64,000 bases of DNA from Calothrix parasitica NIES-267. GTDB taxonomy: Bacteria; Cyanobacteriota; Cyanobacteriia; Cyanobacteriales; Nostocaceae. Of the stretch, positions 53,221-61,263 are shown in pieces. The position numbers and the translations under genes were made by a program. Position 1 is the first letter of the stretch, and each line of letters opens with the position of its first letter. The DNA lies in assembly GCF_002368095.1 (NCBI RefSeq), contig NZ_AP018227.1, positions 7,084,123-7,148,122 of the forward strand, in the 5' to 3' direction. The notes under the pieces are model-generated. The model saw nothing but the letters and a program-made list of their open reading frames with translations, ran no database searches and had not been told where the DNA came from.

Positions 53221-55851
53221 ATGAAATCATTTACGCTACTTAATTATCTGATATTCGTAAGCATAATTTCGCTGTTTGGCTTTCAATCTAGTAAGGTTCT
53301 AGGTAAAGAAAATTCTCATCAAGGTGATAAAACAATTATTTCTCAAACAGCAGTAGATTTACTAGCTCAAAATAATAATATATCAATTGTCAAAATTACT
53401 GGCGTAAAAATAAATTCTACGGATAAGGGAATTGAGGTAATTTTAGAAACTGCAAATGCTAGAATTTTGCAACCTGTAGGTAAAAGTCAGGGAAATAGTT
53501 TAATTGCTGATATTCCGAATGCGGTATTGACTTTATCCGATGGAAAGGATTTTAATATTGAGAATCCAGTTGAGGGGATTGTTTCTGTCAGCCTAACTCA
53601 GGTTGATGAGAACAATATCCGGTTGACGGTGATGGGTAAATCTGGGGTACCAAAAGTTGAATTGTTTGATAGTAAACAAGCTTTGATTTTTTCACTGACA
53701 CCAACTTTATCAGCAGCGCAACAACCCACAGAAAAACCAGAAACAACTTCCTCTGAATCAACACAGCAAACCACTGATGAAACTCAGTCAAAACCGTCAA
53801 CAACAGCAGAAGATGCAGCGATTGAATTGATTGTGACAGGGGAACGAGATAGTTATACCGTACCAAATGCAACTACTGGAACAAGGACAGATACTCCCCT
53901 ACGAGATATTCCCCAGTCGATTCAGGTAATTCCCAGAAAGATTATTGAAGAGCAACAGGTGATTGAACTAAATGACGCTCTACGGAATATTAGTGGTGTT
54001 GTTTCTGGTTCCAACGACCAACGAGGACAAAGATTTTTTATCCGGGGATTTGATTCTGCATCTACTTTAAGGGATGGATTTAGATTAACTGCTGGTGATA
54101 CTGGTAATACTGGTTTTCCAGAATTATCTAATGTTGAGCGTGTTGAAGTATTAAAAGGTCCGGCCGCTCTTTTATATGGCTTCCTTGAACCGGGAGGTGT
54201 AATTAACTTAGTTAGTAAAAAACCTTTATCCGAACCATATTACGATGTCGGTTTTCGGGTTGGTAATCGAGGTTTGATAGAGCCTAGTATTGATATTTCC
54301 GGCCCTTTGACTAATGACAAACGAGTGCTTTATCGGCTGAATGCACTATACCGGACGGAGGACTATTTCCGTGATTTTGATGTTCCCATCGAAAGATTAT
54401 TTATTGCACCTACTGTTGACTGGAAAATTAGCGATCGCACTGATTTAAGTTTGAATCTAGAATATACGGATGACAAGCGTCCAGCCGACTTTGGGGGTAT
54501 TCCAGTGATTGGAGATAGAGTAGCAGATATCCCCTTTGACCGGATTACAGGAGAACCTGATGATGATGCGAGAAATGAATCCCTACGAGTGGGTTATAAG
54601 TTAGAGCATCGCTTTAGTGATGAGTGGAAATTACGCAATAATTTTAGTTTTTATGACTTTAATCCGGAGTTTGTCGCTAACACAGGACCAGTTTCACCTC
54701 GTTTCTTTGACGAAACCACTGGCGATCTCAATCGTATTTACATTCAGAACGCTCAGCCAACTCAAAGTATAGAACTGCAAACCAATGTTGTAGGCAAATT
54801 CTCTACCGGTTCGCTCAAGCATACACTCTTAGCTGGATTTGACCTTAACCGACAGACAATTGATACTTTTCGTCGCTTGGATTTTTCACCCCAACCGGTC
54901 TTTAATATCTTTAATCCTGTATACGGATTAGTTTCACGACCAGATAATTTTAATGACCCACTCCCGAAAACTAATGAATTCCAAACCGATTCTTTAGGAG
55001 TATATCTCCAAGACCAAATCAAATTGGGGGATAAATTCAATATTTTAGCTGGTATTCGTTATGATACCTTTCGACAAGAAAACGAGAATTTAGAGAGTGG
55101 TAGTAATTCCATTCAAAATAAAGATGGTTTGAGTCCCAGGATTGGATTTGTTTATCAGCCCACCAAAGAGCTTTCTTTATATACCAGTTACAGTACTTCA
55201 TTTGCGCCCAACTCAGGTGAAACAAGGGATGGAAATATTTTAGAACCCGAACGTAGCGAACAGTTTGAAATTGGTACTAGGGCTGAATTATTAAATGGTG
55301 GATTAGTTGCGAATTTAGCAGTTTTTGATATTAGGAAGAGAAACGTTTCTAATCCCGACCCTACTGCTCTTCCTGGGGAGAATTTTGTGGTTGCTGTTGG
55401 GGAACAACGCAGCCGTGGGATTGAACTGGATTTGATTGGTAGAATATCACCGGCTTGGAATGTGGTTGCGAACTATGCCTATACTGATGCTGATATTACT
55501 AAGGATAATTCTTCTATTCAAGGGAATCGATTATTTGGTGTTCCCGAACATAACTTTAATTTGTGGACAAACTATCAAATTCAAACAGGGTCGTTAAAAG
55601 GATTGGGTTTTAGTCTTGGGTTTAATTTTATCGATGATAGATTTGGGGACAATGAGAATAGCTTTGTCTTAGAAAACTATTTTCTTACCAATGCAGCTAT
55701 TTCTTACAAGCGCGACAACTGGGAAGCAGCATTGAATTTCCGCAACCTATTTGATGTGCAATATATAGATAGTTCAGAAGGTAGTAGATTCATTGAAAAT
55801 AGACCGGGTGCGGGTTTTACCGTAATTGGTTCTTTATCAGTTAAATTTTAA
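53221..55851 (+). CDS. TonB-dependent siderophore receptor with AMIN domain, module 4
   Basis: 876 aa from ATG 53221 (MKSFTLLNYLIFVSIISLFG, signal peptide); a TTG 51 bases upstream is in frame. The AMIN domain lies at about 55-165 (ITGVKINSTDKGIEVILETA). Then IELIVTGERDSYTVPNA, the plug (TDTPLRDIPQSIQVIPRKII, VEVLKGPAALLYGFLEPGGVINLVSKKP) and a barrel ending VIGSLSVKF. No regulator gene precedes this receptor; a broken FecB-like gene does. It may depend on an AraC protein of another module or on Fur alone. Confidence 0.95.
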   Translation: MKSFTLLNYLIFVSIISLFGFQSSKVLGKENSHQGDKTIISQTAVDLLAQNNNISIVKITGVKINSTDKGIEVILETANARILQPVGKSQGNSLIADIPNAVLTLSDGKDFNIENPVEGIVSVSLTQVDENNIRLTVMGKSGVPKVELFDSKQALIFSLTPTLSAAQQPTEKPETTSSESTQQTTDETQSKPSTTAEDAAIELIVTGERDSYTVPNATTGTRTDTPLRDIPQSIQVIPRKIIEEQQVIELNDALRNISGVVSGSNDQRGQRFFIRGFDSASTLRDGFRLTAGDTGNTGFPELSNVERVEVLKGPAALLYGFLEPGGVINLVSKKPLSEPYYDVGFRVGNRGLIEPSIDISGPLTNDKRVLYRLNALYRTEDYFRDFDVPIERLFIAPTVDWKISDRTDLSLNLEYTDDKRPADFGGIPVIGDRVADIPFDRITGEPDDDARNESLRVGYKLEHRFSDEWKLRNNFSFYDFNPEFVANTGPVSPRFFDETTGDLNRIYIQNAQPTQSIELQTNVVGKFSTGSLKHTLLAGFDLNRQTIDTFRRLDFSPQPVFNIFNPVYGLVSRPDNFNDPLPKTNEFQTDSLGVYLQDQIKLGDKFNILAGIRYDTFRQENENLESGSNSIQNKDGLSPRIGFVYQPTKELSLYTSYSTSFAPNSGETRDGNILEPERSEQFEIGTRAELLNGGLVANLAVFDIRKRNVSNPDPTALPGENFVVAVGEQRSRGIELDLIGRISPAWNVVANYAYTDADITKDNSSIQGNRLFGVPEHNFNLWTNYQIQTGSLKGLGFSLGFNFIDDRFGDNENSFVLENYFLTNAAISYKRDNWEAALNFRNLFDVQYIDSSEGSRFIENRPGAGFTVIGSLSVKF

Positions 55852-55856
55852 CCGAA

Positions 55857-55875
55857 ATAGGGCTTTGTGCCCTAT
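55857..55875. terminator. hairpin after the module 4 receptor
   Basis: ATAGGGC (55857-55863) and GCCCTAT (55869-55875) form a perfect 7-bp stem with a TTTGT loop, 5 bases after the receptor stop. The downstream sequence has only a short T-rich run (ATATTTG), so it is more likely an mRNA-stabilising or attenuating hairpin than a strong terminator. Confidence 0.45.
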
Positions 55876-55887
55876 ATTTGGGGTTAA

Positions 55888-55926
55888 GGTTTTACAGTCA
55901 TTGGTTCGCTATCGGTGAAGTTTTAA
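55888..55926 (+). pseudogene. 3' tail of a lost TonB receptor gene
   Basis: 39 bases encode GFTVIGSLSVKF followed by TAA, the same last 12 residues as the receptor that ends at 55851 but with different synonymous bases (about 80 percent DNA identity). It is the end of a second, diverged receptor gene whose body was deleted. The FecB-like gene starts 15 bases after it, so this tail is the original neighbour of that gene. Confidence 0.75.
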
Positions 55927-55941
55927 GGAGAGATTGAAATA

Positions 55942-57063
55942 ATGTTAATAGTCAAGCAAAAGGTAGTGAGGTTAATAAATTTAAGTCTTATAACTGCTCT
56001 TTTAATTTGTGGTTGTAATAATACTAGCAATAACCAAATTAGTAAAAATAAAATTACTACCCCTTCCTCACAATCAAATTCAACAGCAAACTGTCAAAAA
56101 ATCAAACATGATTTTGGTGAAACCGAAGTTTGTTCTCAACCTCAAAAGGTTGTTGTTCTTAGTCCCCATACTTTGGATTTATTGCTGTCCTTAGACGTTC
56201 AACCTGCGGGATATGCTGCTCCGATTAACCTACATCGTGAAGAAAAATATAATAATCCCGCTGAACAAATTCCTTACTTAGGAACCCAGGTAACTACTAA
56301 ACCAATTAATCTTGGTACCGGGAGTAAACCCTCTTTAGAAAGATTAACAGCACTCAAACCCGATTTAATTATTGGAGATGCAGGTAGTAGAAACTATTAT
56401 TCTGTTTTATCCAAGATAGCTCCAACTTTACTATGGAACAATCGCACCGAAGCAGGAAAATGGCAAGAAAATATTCAGAAAATAGCCAAAGCACTTGGAA
56501 GAGAACAACAAGCTCAACAAGAGATTGATAACTATGAAAAACAAATAGCTGCTACTCGGACCGAATTAGCTCCTGTTGTTGCTAAATATCCCAAGCTGCT
56601 GGTATTAGGAACAGACAATTTACAAAAGAATATTTCTATAGTTAATCCAAATAGTTATTTAGGTGAAATTTTACAAGGGATTGGCTTTGAATTAGTCTCT
56701 TTACCTTCGTTGAAAAATGATAGTAAACCTTTAATTCCGATTTCCATTGAAACTTTACCAAAATTGAATCAAGCAGATACCATTATTGTTATGGGATATA
56801 ACTTGAACTTTGGGAAAGAACTGAAATCGGGAGCAAATAAACAATTCAATCAGGACATCGAAAATAATCAATCGCAACCAGCAAAAAAAGCTTGGAAAGA
56901 AAACGCAATAGCGCAATCTCTGACTGCTAGTAAAGAAAACCGCGCTTACTTTGCTACTTACTACCGTTGGAATGGTTTAAATGGACCAAATGGAGCAGAG
57001 CTTATCATCGAACAACTACGCGAGTTTTTCCTATCTAAAAATACCAGTAATGAAACGCCATAA
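55942..57063 (+). CDS. FecB-like iron-siderophore-binding lipoprotein, module 4
   Basis: 373 aa. The lipobox is LLICGC (anchor Cys about residue 23), with a Ser/Asn-rich linker. CQKIKHDFGETEVCSQPQKVVVLSP, GSKPSLERLTALKPDLIIGDAG and KIAPTLLW are family motifs. The second lobe is longer than in the other copies (SLTASKENRAYFATYYRWNGLNGPNG), indicating another ligand. It follows the receptor tail at 55888-55926 and precedes the MFS gene by 29 bases. Confidence 0.93.
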   Translation: MLIVKQKVVRLINLSLITALLICGCNNTSNNQISKNKITTPSSQSNSTANCQKIKHDFGETEVCSQPQKVVVLSPHTLDLLLSLDVQPAGYAAPINLHREEKYNNPAEQIPYLGTQVTTKPINLGTGSKPSLERLTALKPDLIIGDAGSRNYYSVLSKIAPTLLWNNRTEAGKWQENIQKIAKALGREQQAQQEIDNYEKQIAATRTELAPVVAKYPKLLVLGTDNLQKNISIVNPNSYLGEILQGIGFELVSLPSLKNDSKPLIPISIETLPKLNQADTIIVMGYNLNFGKELKSGANKQFNQDIENNQSQPAKKAWKENAIAQSLTASKENRAYFATYYRWNGLNGPNGAELIIEQLREFFLSKNTSNETP

Positions 57064-57092
57064 TTAAAAATAAAACTCGAATAAATCTAAAA

Positions 57093-58385
57093 ATGCGTAC
57101 CTTCCTCATGATTTGGATTGGTCAACTTGCTTCCCTGCTAGGTTCGGAAATGACTAACTTTGCTCTAACAATTTGGGCTTGGGAAGTCACCGAACAAGCA
57201 ACTCCTTTATCATTAATCCTATTTTTTACTCAAACTCCGAGAATAATTGCTGCTTTATTTGCTGGGGTATTAGTTGATAGGATGAACCGCAAAAAGTTAA
57301 TGATATTAGGTGATTTAATTGCCGGATTTTCTACTATTGCCATATTAATCTTATATTTAACTAAGAATTTACAGATTTGGCATTTATATCTCAGTGCTGC
57401 TGTCAACGGATTATTTGGTTATCTCCAAACTTTAGCCTATTCCGCTTCACTATCTTTAATCGTCCCCAAACAGCATTATTCCCGAGCTACAGCTTTAAAC
57501 GGAATTCAGATGTCTGGTTCTTACATTCTTGCTCCAGCTTTAGCTGGTTTTTTCTATACTTTAATGGGATTAGCCGGTATTTTAGCCATAGATATTTTTA
57601 CCTTTATAATTGCAATTTCAACTCTTATTTTTATCAATATTCCCCAACCTAAAAACAACGAAGTTAGGCACAGAAATATAAAATCTCAATGGCAAGAATT
57701 AACATTTGGTTTCCGCTATTTATTTAGATATCCTCCATTGATTGCAATTTTAATATTTTGGCTTGGTAATAACTTAATTGATGGGATGAATTTCGCTATT
57801 CTGACCGCAATGATTTTAGCTCGTAGTAATAACGATTCAACTATATTAAGTACCCTATTAACTACTTTTGGTATTGGTGGTTTACTCGGTGGTGTAACTA
57901 TCAGCATTTGGGGTGGTTCAAAACGTAAAATTCATGGTTTATTAACGGGAAGTGCTATTTGGAAGCTGGGTTTGCTTACTCTATCCCTAGCGCTAGAGAT
58001 TCGTTTTAAAATGATTGCTGCTTTTGTCAGTGGTTTCTCTTCCCCATTCCCTAGTAGCTCCAATCAAGCTATCTGGTTATCCAAAGTAGAACCCGATATC
58101 CAAGGACGAGTTTTTGCAGCTCGCTTTCTCATCGCTCAAATTCCCACGTCATTAGGAGCAGCGATAGCGGGTTTGTTAGCCGATCATTTCTTTGAACCAG
58201 CTATGAAAACAGGTGGTATATTAGCCCCTATATTCGGTAATATTTTCGGTACTCAAACCGGTGCTGGAATGGCTCTGATGATATCGATATTATCTATCTG
58301 TGGAGCATTGATTGCATTCTTTGGATATGCGTTTCCTTTGCTTAGGGATGTGGAGAAGACTATACCGGATTGGAACGTTAAATAA
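57093..58385 (+). CDS. MFS transporter, EntS-like, module 4
   Basis: 430 aa with 12 helices. LMIWIGQLASLLGSEMTNFALTIWAWE and GVLVDRMNRKKLMILGD (motif A) match the other two EntS-like proteins, including the C-terminal FGTQTGAGMALM and RDVEKTIPDW. It is the last complete gene of the element cargo, 390 bases from the right core repeat. Probable role: siderophore export or recycling. Confidence 0.9.
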   Translation: MRTFLMIWIGQLASLLGSEMTNFALTIWAWEVTEQATPLSLILFFTQTPRIIAALFAGVLVDRMNRKKLMILGDLIAGFSTIAILILYLTKNLQIWHLYLSAAVNGLFGYLQTLAYSASLSLIVPKQHYSRATALNGIQMSGSYILAPALAGFFYTLMGLAGILAIDIFTFIIAISTLIFINIPQPKNNEVRHRNIKSQWQELTFGFRYLFRYPPLIAILIFWLGNNLIDGMNFAILTAMILARSNNDSTILSTLLTTFGIGGLLGGVTISIWGGSKRKIHGLLTGSAIWKLGLLTLSLALEIRFKMIAAFVSGFSSPFPSSSNQAIWLSKVEPDIQGRVFAARFLIAQIPTSLGAAIAGLLADHFFEPAMKTGGILAPIFGNIFGTQTGAGMALMISILSICGALIAFFGYAFPLLRDVEKTIPDWNVK

Positions 58386-58389
58386 CTAT

Positions 58390-58449
58390 AGCGGTTTTCA
58401 TTTGGATAGAATACAGATTGACCTCACCCCCTTCCCCTTAGAAACCGCT
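58390..58449. repeat. inverted repeat AGCGGTTT / AAACCGCT
   Basis: AGCGGTTT (58390-58397) and AAACCGCT (58442-58449) flank a 44-base CCTCACCCCC-type insert, just after the MFS stop. The arms resemble a common cyanobacterial dispersed hairpin. It sits exactly at the joint with the truncated transporter that follows. Confidence 0.55.
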
Positions 58450-58641
58450 GGTACGGATTACACCATGCAAAACTCGATAGTTTATTTCGGTGGTATTTTT
58501 ACAGTAGCAATGAGCGGTATTCTAGCCAAAGCAATTGGTTATCCCGGAGTATTCGCAATTAGTATTATGATTTCCATTATTGGTTTATTATTAATTGTCA
58601 AAGTATACAAAGAAACCAATCATCCTCAAATAGAAACCTAA
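58450..58641 (+). pseudogene. C-terminal fragment of an RhtX/AmpG-like MFS transporter
   Basis: GTDYTMQNSIVYFGGIFTVAMSGILAKAIGYPGVFAISIMISIIGLLLIVKVYKE holds the last two membrane helices of an MFS protein of the RhtX/FptX or AmpG type, which take siderophores across the inner membrane. This differs from the EntS-like proteins. The first ten helices are missing. It is another relic at the element's right end. Confidence 0.7.
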
Positions 58642-58753
58642 AATTACGACTCATCAAAACTAATTGATTTTGAAGGTTTTCGCGCTTACTATTCAGAACT
58701 CCAGAATAACTCCAAAGTCTTATATAGCATCACTTAAGACTTCCAAAAAAAGT

Positions 58754-58772
58754 TGTTCTATAGAGAATATAC
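58754..58772. other. right 19-bp recombinase-binding arm
   Basis: TGTTCTATAGAGAATATAC, the inverse of 17042-17060 with one mismatch. It lies directly inside the right core repeat, mirroring the left end. The pairing of arms inside and core outside defines the element boundaries independently of the hupS frame. Confidence 0.85.
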
Positions 58773-58773
58773 T

Positions 58774-58784
58774 AATGACATGGT
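58774..58784. other. right recombination core of the hupS element
   Basis: AATGACATGGT, identical to 17033-17043. Outside it lie the first codons of hupS, inside it the element. Recombination between the two cores would release a 41,741-bp circle. Confidence 0.93.
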
Positions 58785-58829
58785 GTTGCCGCTACAAGCA
58801 CCACCTTGTAACCATAATAAATTAGCCAT
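58774..58829 (-). pseudogene. hupS: hupS, 5' segment (start of uptake hydrogenase small subunit)
   Basis: ATG 58829 opens MANLLWLQGGACSGNT followed by the core codons ATG TCA TT. Cys 12 in GGACSGNTM is the ligand of the FeS cluster nearest the active site, which the 17043-16249 segment lacks. In the unexcised state translation would run from the core into element sequence and stop. The hupS promoter must lie in the 635 bases to the right. Confidence 0.95.
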
Positions 58830-59465
58830 CTATCATTAATATGAAAGTTTTTAAGCTTTGACCTTTAAACTTGAAGCTTTCAGCTATTCTCTCTCTTTTT
58901 AATATCAATCAGTTTTGTATTTCGCTGTTCCTATGTTTACATAAATTTTTATTGTCTATTGCCACATTTTTTTATTAACGTTTAGATACTAGTATTTTGC
59001 AATACTTTTGTAATTAGTAAATACAATAGAGTATTTAAATATTTTGATTATTTTTACTCGAAGCTAATATTATGAAAAATGTACTAAATCTATAATAAAA
59101 AGCTATTTTTTCATGAAATAATGCTTTTACATAGATTAAAACGCATATTATTGAATTAAAGCAATGACAGATTGACGTTATCTAATTAACCATTAATATT
59201 TTGCTAATTATCAATAATAAATATAAATATACGATTTAAAAAAGGTTCAAATTTTTCTTGTTTTTATTCCTTTGTTGGGAATATAATATAATTAATCGGG
59301 TAATAAATTTTGGAAAAATCATTTCAAATTGCCGTAACAAGGTTATCTACCATCCAAGCTTACAGATTTTTCTGTTTAATACATTATTGTATTGAAAGAT
59401 TGAAGTAAGACTCATAAATAGATGCAGCATATAAGCGTCTATATGTAGTCCATTTCAGGATATAG
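58830..59465. promoter_or_regulatory. divergent control region of hupS and the hyp-associated operon
   Basis: 635 very AT-rich bases between the hupS start (minus) and the TPR gene (plus). In heterocystous cyanobacteria this region carries NtcA-dependent hupSL control. I looked for GTA-N8-TAC and found no exact match (GTA-N9-TAC near 59011 is one base too long), so no site is claimed. No gene is seen. Confidence 0.6.
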
Positions 59466-60437
59466 ATGGTAATGAAAAATAGCATCACGGATTCTGCAGT
59501 AAAAGCAGCGATGGAAGCAATTGCGAACACAACCGCTACAGTACAAGAAAAAATAGAGATGCTGATTGAGGTAGCACAAGGTTTTGTCAAAAAGCCTAAA
59601 ACTGCTCGGGATTTGTATAATGCTATTTTTCTGTACGATAAAGCTCAAGAGCTATGTAGTGATGATTTTCCCCTGCATCAAGCTCGTGCCAAAGTTGGTA
59701 AAGGTAGTGCATTACAAGCTGTTCGGGAAGAAAATGTAGAGTTGCTTTTACAAGCAAAAACCGCATACGAAGAAGCGCTACCGATACTGCAAGAATCGGG
59801 TTCGCAAGAAGAGACAGCAGAAGCACGGATGAACCTGGGTTTGGTGCTGCAATCATTAGCATCGTCTAACATGGCTCGGATGACCGATAGCATTCAGCTG
59901 TATCAGGAAGCATTACAGGTTTTCAATGCGGATAACTATCCACAAGAATATGCAATATTACACAACAATATTGCGATTGCTTATCTCTCAATGTCTTCCG
60001 GTTCCCAACAGCAATATTTATTTGAAGGCTTAGCGGTACAGTCATTCGAGGTAGCTTTGAGACGGATTAACCTGATAGAACATCCGAGAGAATATGCAAT
60101 GTTGCAGAACAATTTAGGAAATGCATTGCAATATTTACCCTCTTCCCATCCCTTCGAGAACAATTCACGAGCTGTAATAGCTTATGACGAAGCGTTGAAA
60201 GTGCGTAATCACAGAGATACTCCTATCGAATACGCTAACACCATAGCCAATAAAGCCAATGCTTTGATGAACTTACCAGATAAACTGCGACGACCAGAAG
60301 CGGGTAATCAGCAAAATATTTTAAAAGCTCGCGATTATTATCAACAAGCTTTAGAAATATTTTCTCAACATGGACAGACTGGACAAGCGGAAGCTGTATC
60401 TCAGGTGTTGGAAGAATTGGAAGAGGTTAAAGGTTAA
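59466..60437 (+). CDS. tetratricopeptide-repeat protein of the hyp-associated operon
   Basis: 323 aa and almost entirely TPR-like helix pairs (DLYNAIFLYDKAQELC, LLQAKTAYEEALPILQ, SIQLYQEALQVF, AVQSFEVALRRI, AVIAYDEALKV, ARDYYQQALEIF). It is cytoplasmic by sequence. Genes of this kind accompany hypF and hupSL in Nostoc-type genomes and have been proposed to help small-subunit maturation by protein-protein contacts. It is divergent from hupS and first in the run towards hypF. Confidence 0.85.
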   Translation: MVMKNSITDSAVKAAMEAIANTTATVQEKIEMLIEVAQGFVKKPKTARDLYNAIFLYDKAQELCSDDFPLHQARAKVGKGSALQAVREENVELLLQAKTAYEEALPILQESGSQEETAEARMNLGLVLQSLASSNMARMTDSIQLYQEALQVFNADNYPQEYAILHNNIAIAYLSMSSGSQQQYLFEGLAVQSFEVALRRINLIEHPREYAMLQNNLGNALQYLPSSHPFENNSRAVIAYDEALKVRNHRDTPIEYANTIANKANALMNLPDKLRRPEAGNQQNILKARDYYQQALEIFSQHGQTGQAEAVSQVLEELEEVKG

Positions 60438-60544
60438 AGGTCGAAGTGCTATTGGTTGCTATTCGCATTGATTAGTAATTGAAAAAATAATTGGCTTGTA
60501 TCGGTGTTTTCTAAAAATTCAAAATCTAAAATCTAAAATCTAAA

Positions 60545-60811
60545 ATGGCTGATATTTTAACGAATTACGACTTAAGTGGAATGATGAACACCTTCATGGC
60601 TGGTGAGTTAAGTTTACTCACGGGTTTTATATGGTTTGTTGTCGCAACAGTTGTATCAATGATTGGTGGTGCTGTTGGTGGAATGCTGTTAGCAGGAGAG
60701 GAATTAGGATATAATTTTGCTGCTATTTTAGGTGGATTATTTGGACCTGCTGGAGTTATTCCCGGTGCAATTTTAGGACTAATAGTATTGAATTTACTGA
60801 GTAATTTATAG
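60545..60811 (+). CDS. small membrane protein of the hyp-associated operon (GlsB/YeaQ-like)
   Basis: 88 aa with two hydrophobic segments (LTGFIWFVVATVVSMIGGAVGGMLLAG and ILGGLFGPAGVIPGAILGLIVLNLL). The Gly-rich pattern resembles small YeaQ/YmgE-type proteins. A tandem AAAATCT repeat (60517-60545) forms the leader. It corresponds in place and size to the short genes between hupS and hypF in Nostoc. The function is not established. Confidence 0.8.
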   Translation: MADILTNYDLSGMMNTFMAGELSLLTGFIWFVVATVVSMIGGAVGGMLLAGEELGYNFAAILGGLFGPAGVIPGAILGLIVLNLLSNL

Positions 60812-60819
60812 GAGCAATT

Positions 60820-61044
60820 ATGTTAGAAATAGGTTGGTTTTCCGCAAAACTATTTTTCAAGGGAAAGCTAATGCGGGACACGATGTACTTCGTCAAACAA
60901 ACCGCAATTGGTATTGGTATCACTTTCGGAATCATGTTTTTACTAGCACAAACAACAATCCCTTTTTGGGTACCAGTGGTGTTATCTAGCTTTGTTGGTG
61001 GTGTATTTATGCCATTTTTACTCAAAGATTTGAAAATGAAGTAG
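60820..61044 (+). CDS. small membrane protein of the hyp-associated operon
   Basis: 74 aa with two hydrophobic segments (TAIGIGITFGIMFLLAQ and FWVPVVLSSFVGGVFMPFLL). It is separated from the previous small gene by 8 bases, with GGAGC before the ATG. It is probably co-translated with its neighbour and may form a membrane complex with it. No family name is recognised. Confidence 0.78.
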   Translation: MLEIGWFSAKLFFKGKLMRDTMYFVKQTAIGIGITFGIMFLLAQTTIPFWVPVVLSSFVGGVFMPFLLKDLKMK

Positions 61045-61260
61045 GTTGTTGTTTGTTAGTGGTTAGTTGTTAGTGGCTATTAATTATTCTACTAATACTT
61101 TTTTTATGCTTACAAATATATAAAATACAGTTTTTTGGTCTAATTATCTTTTAATTATATAGCTTTAGTAAATAATAAATGATAAACCTATTTTTACCAA
61201 CCATCAACTATCGGCTATCTACTAACAACTAACAACCATCAACTATCCACTAACTCTTAA
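61045..61260. repeat. long inverted repeat of GTTAGTTGTTAGTGG type
   Basis: GTTTGTTAGTGGTTAGTTG at about 61051-61069 is matched on the other strand by ACTAACAACTAACAACCATC at about 61220-61239 and CCACTAACTC near 61247. It is a dispersed Nostocales repeat that can fold into a large hairpin between the small membrane gene and the NifU-like gene and may modulate read-through. Confidence 0.6.
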
Positions 61261-61263
61261 ATA

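Noticed and set aside
17033-58784. Interpreting the split hupS as an ordinary transposon insertion
   Set aside because: There is no transposase at the ends. The direct repeat belongs to hupS itself and restores the frame exactly, and the end-linked serine recombinase with paired arms explains the structure better.
58990-59050. NtcA site GTA-N8-TAC in the hupS upstream region
   Set aside because: The best candidate, GTAATTAGTAAATAC, has nine rather than eight spacer bases. AT-rich DNA gives such near-matches often.
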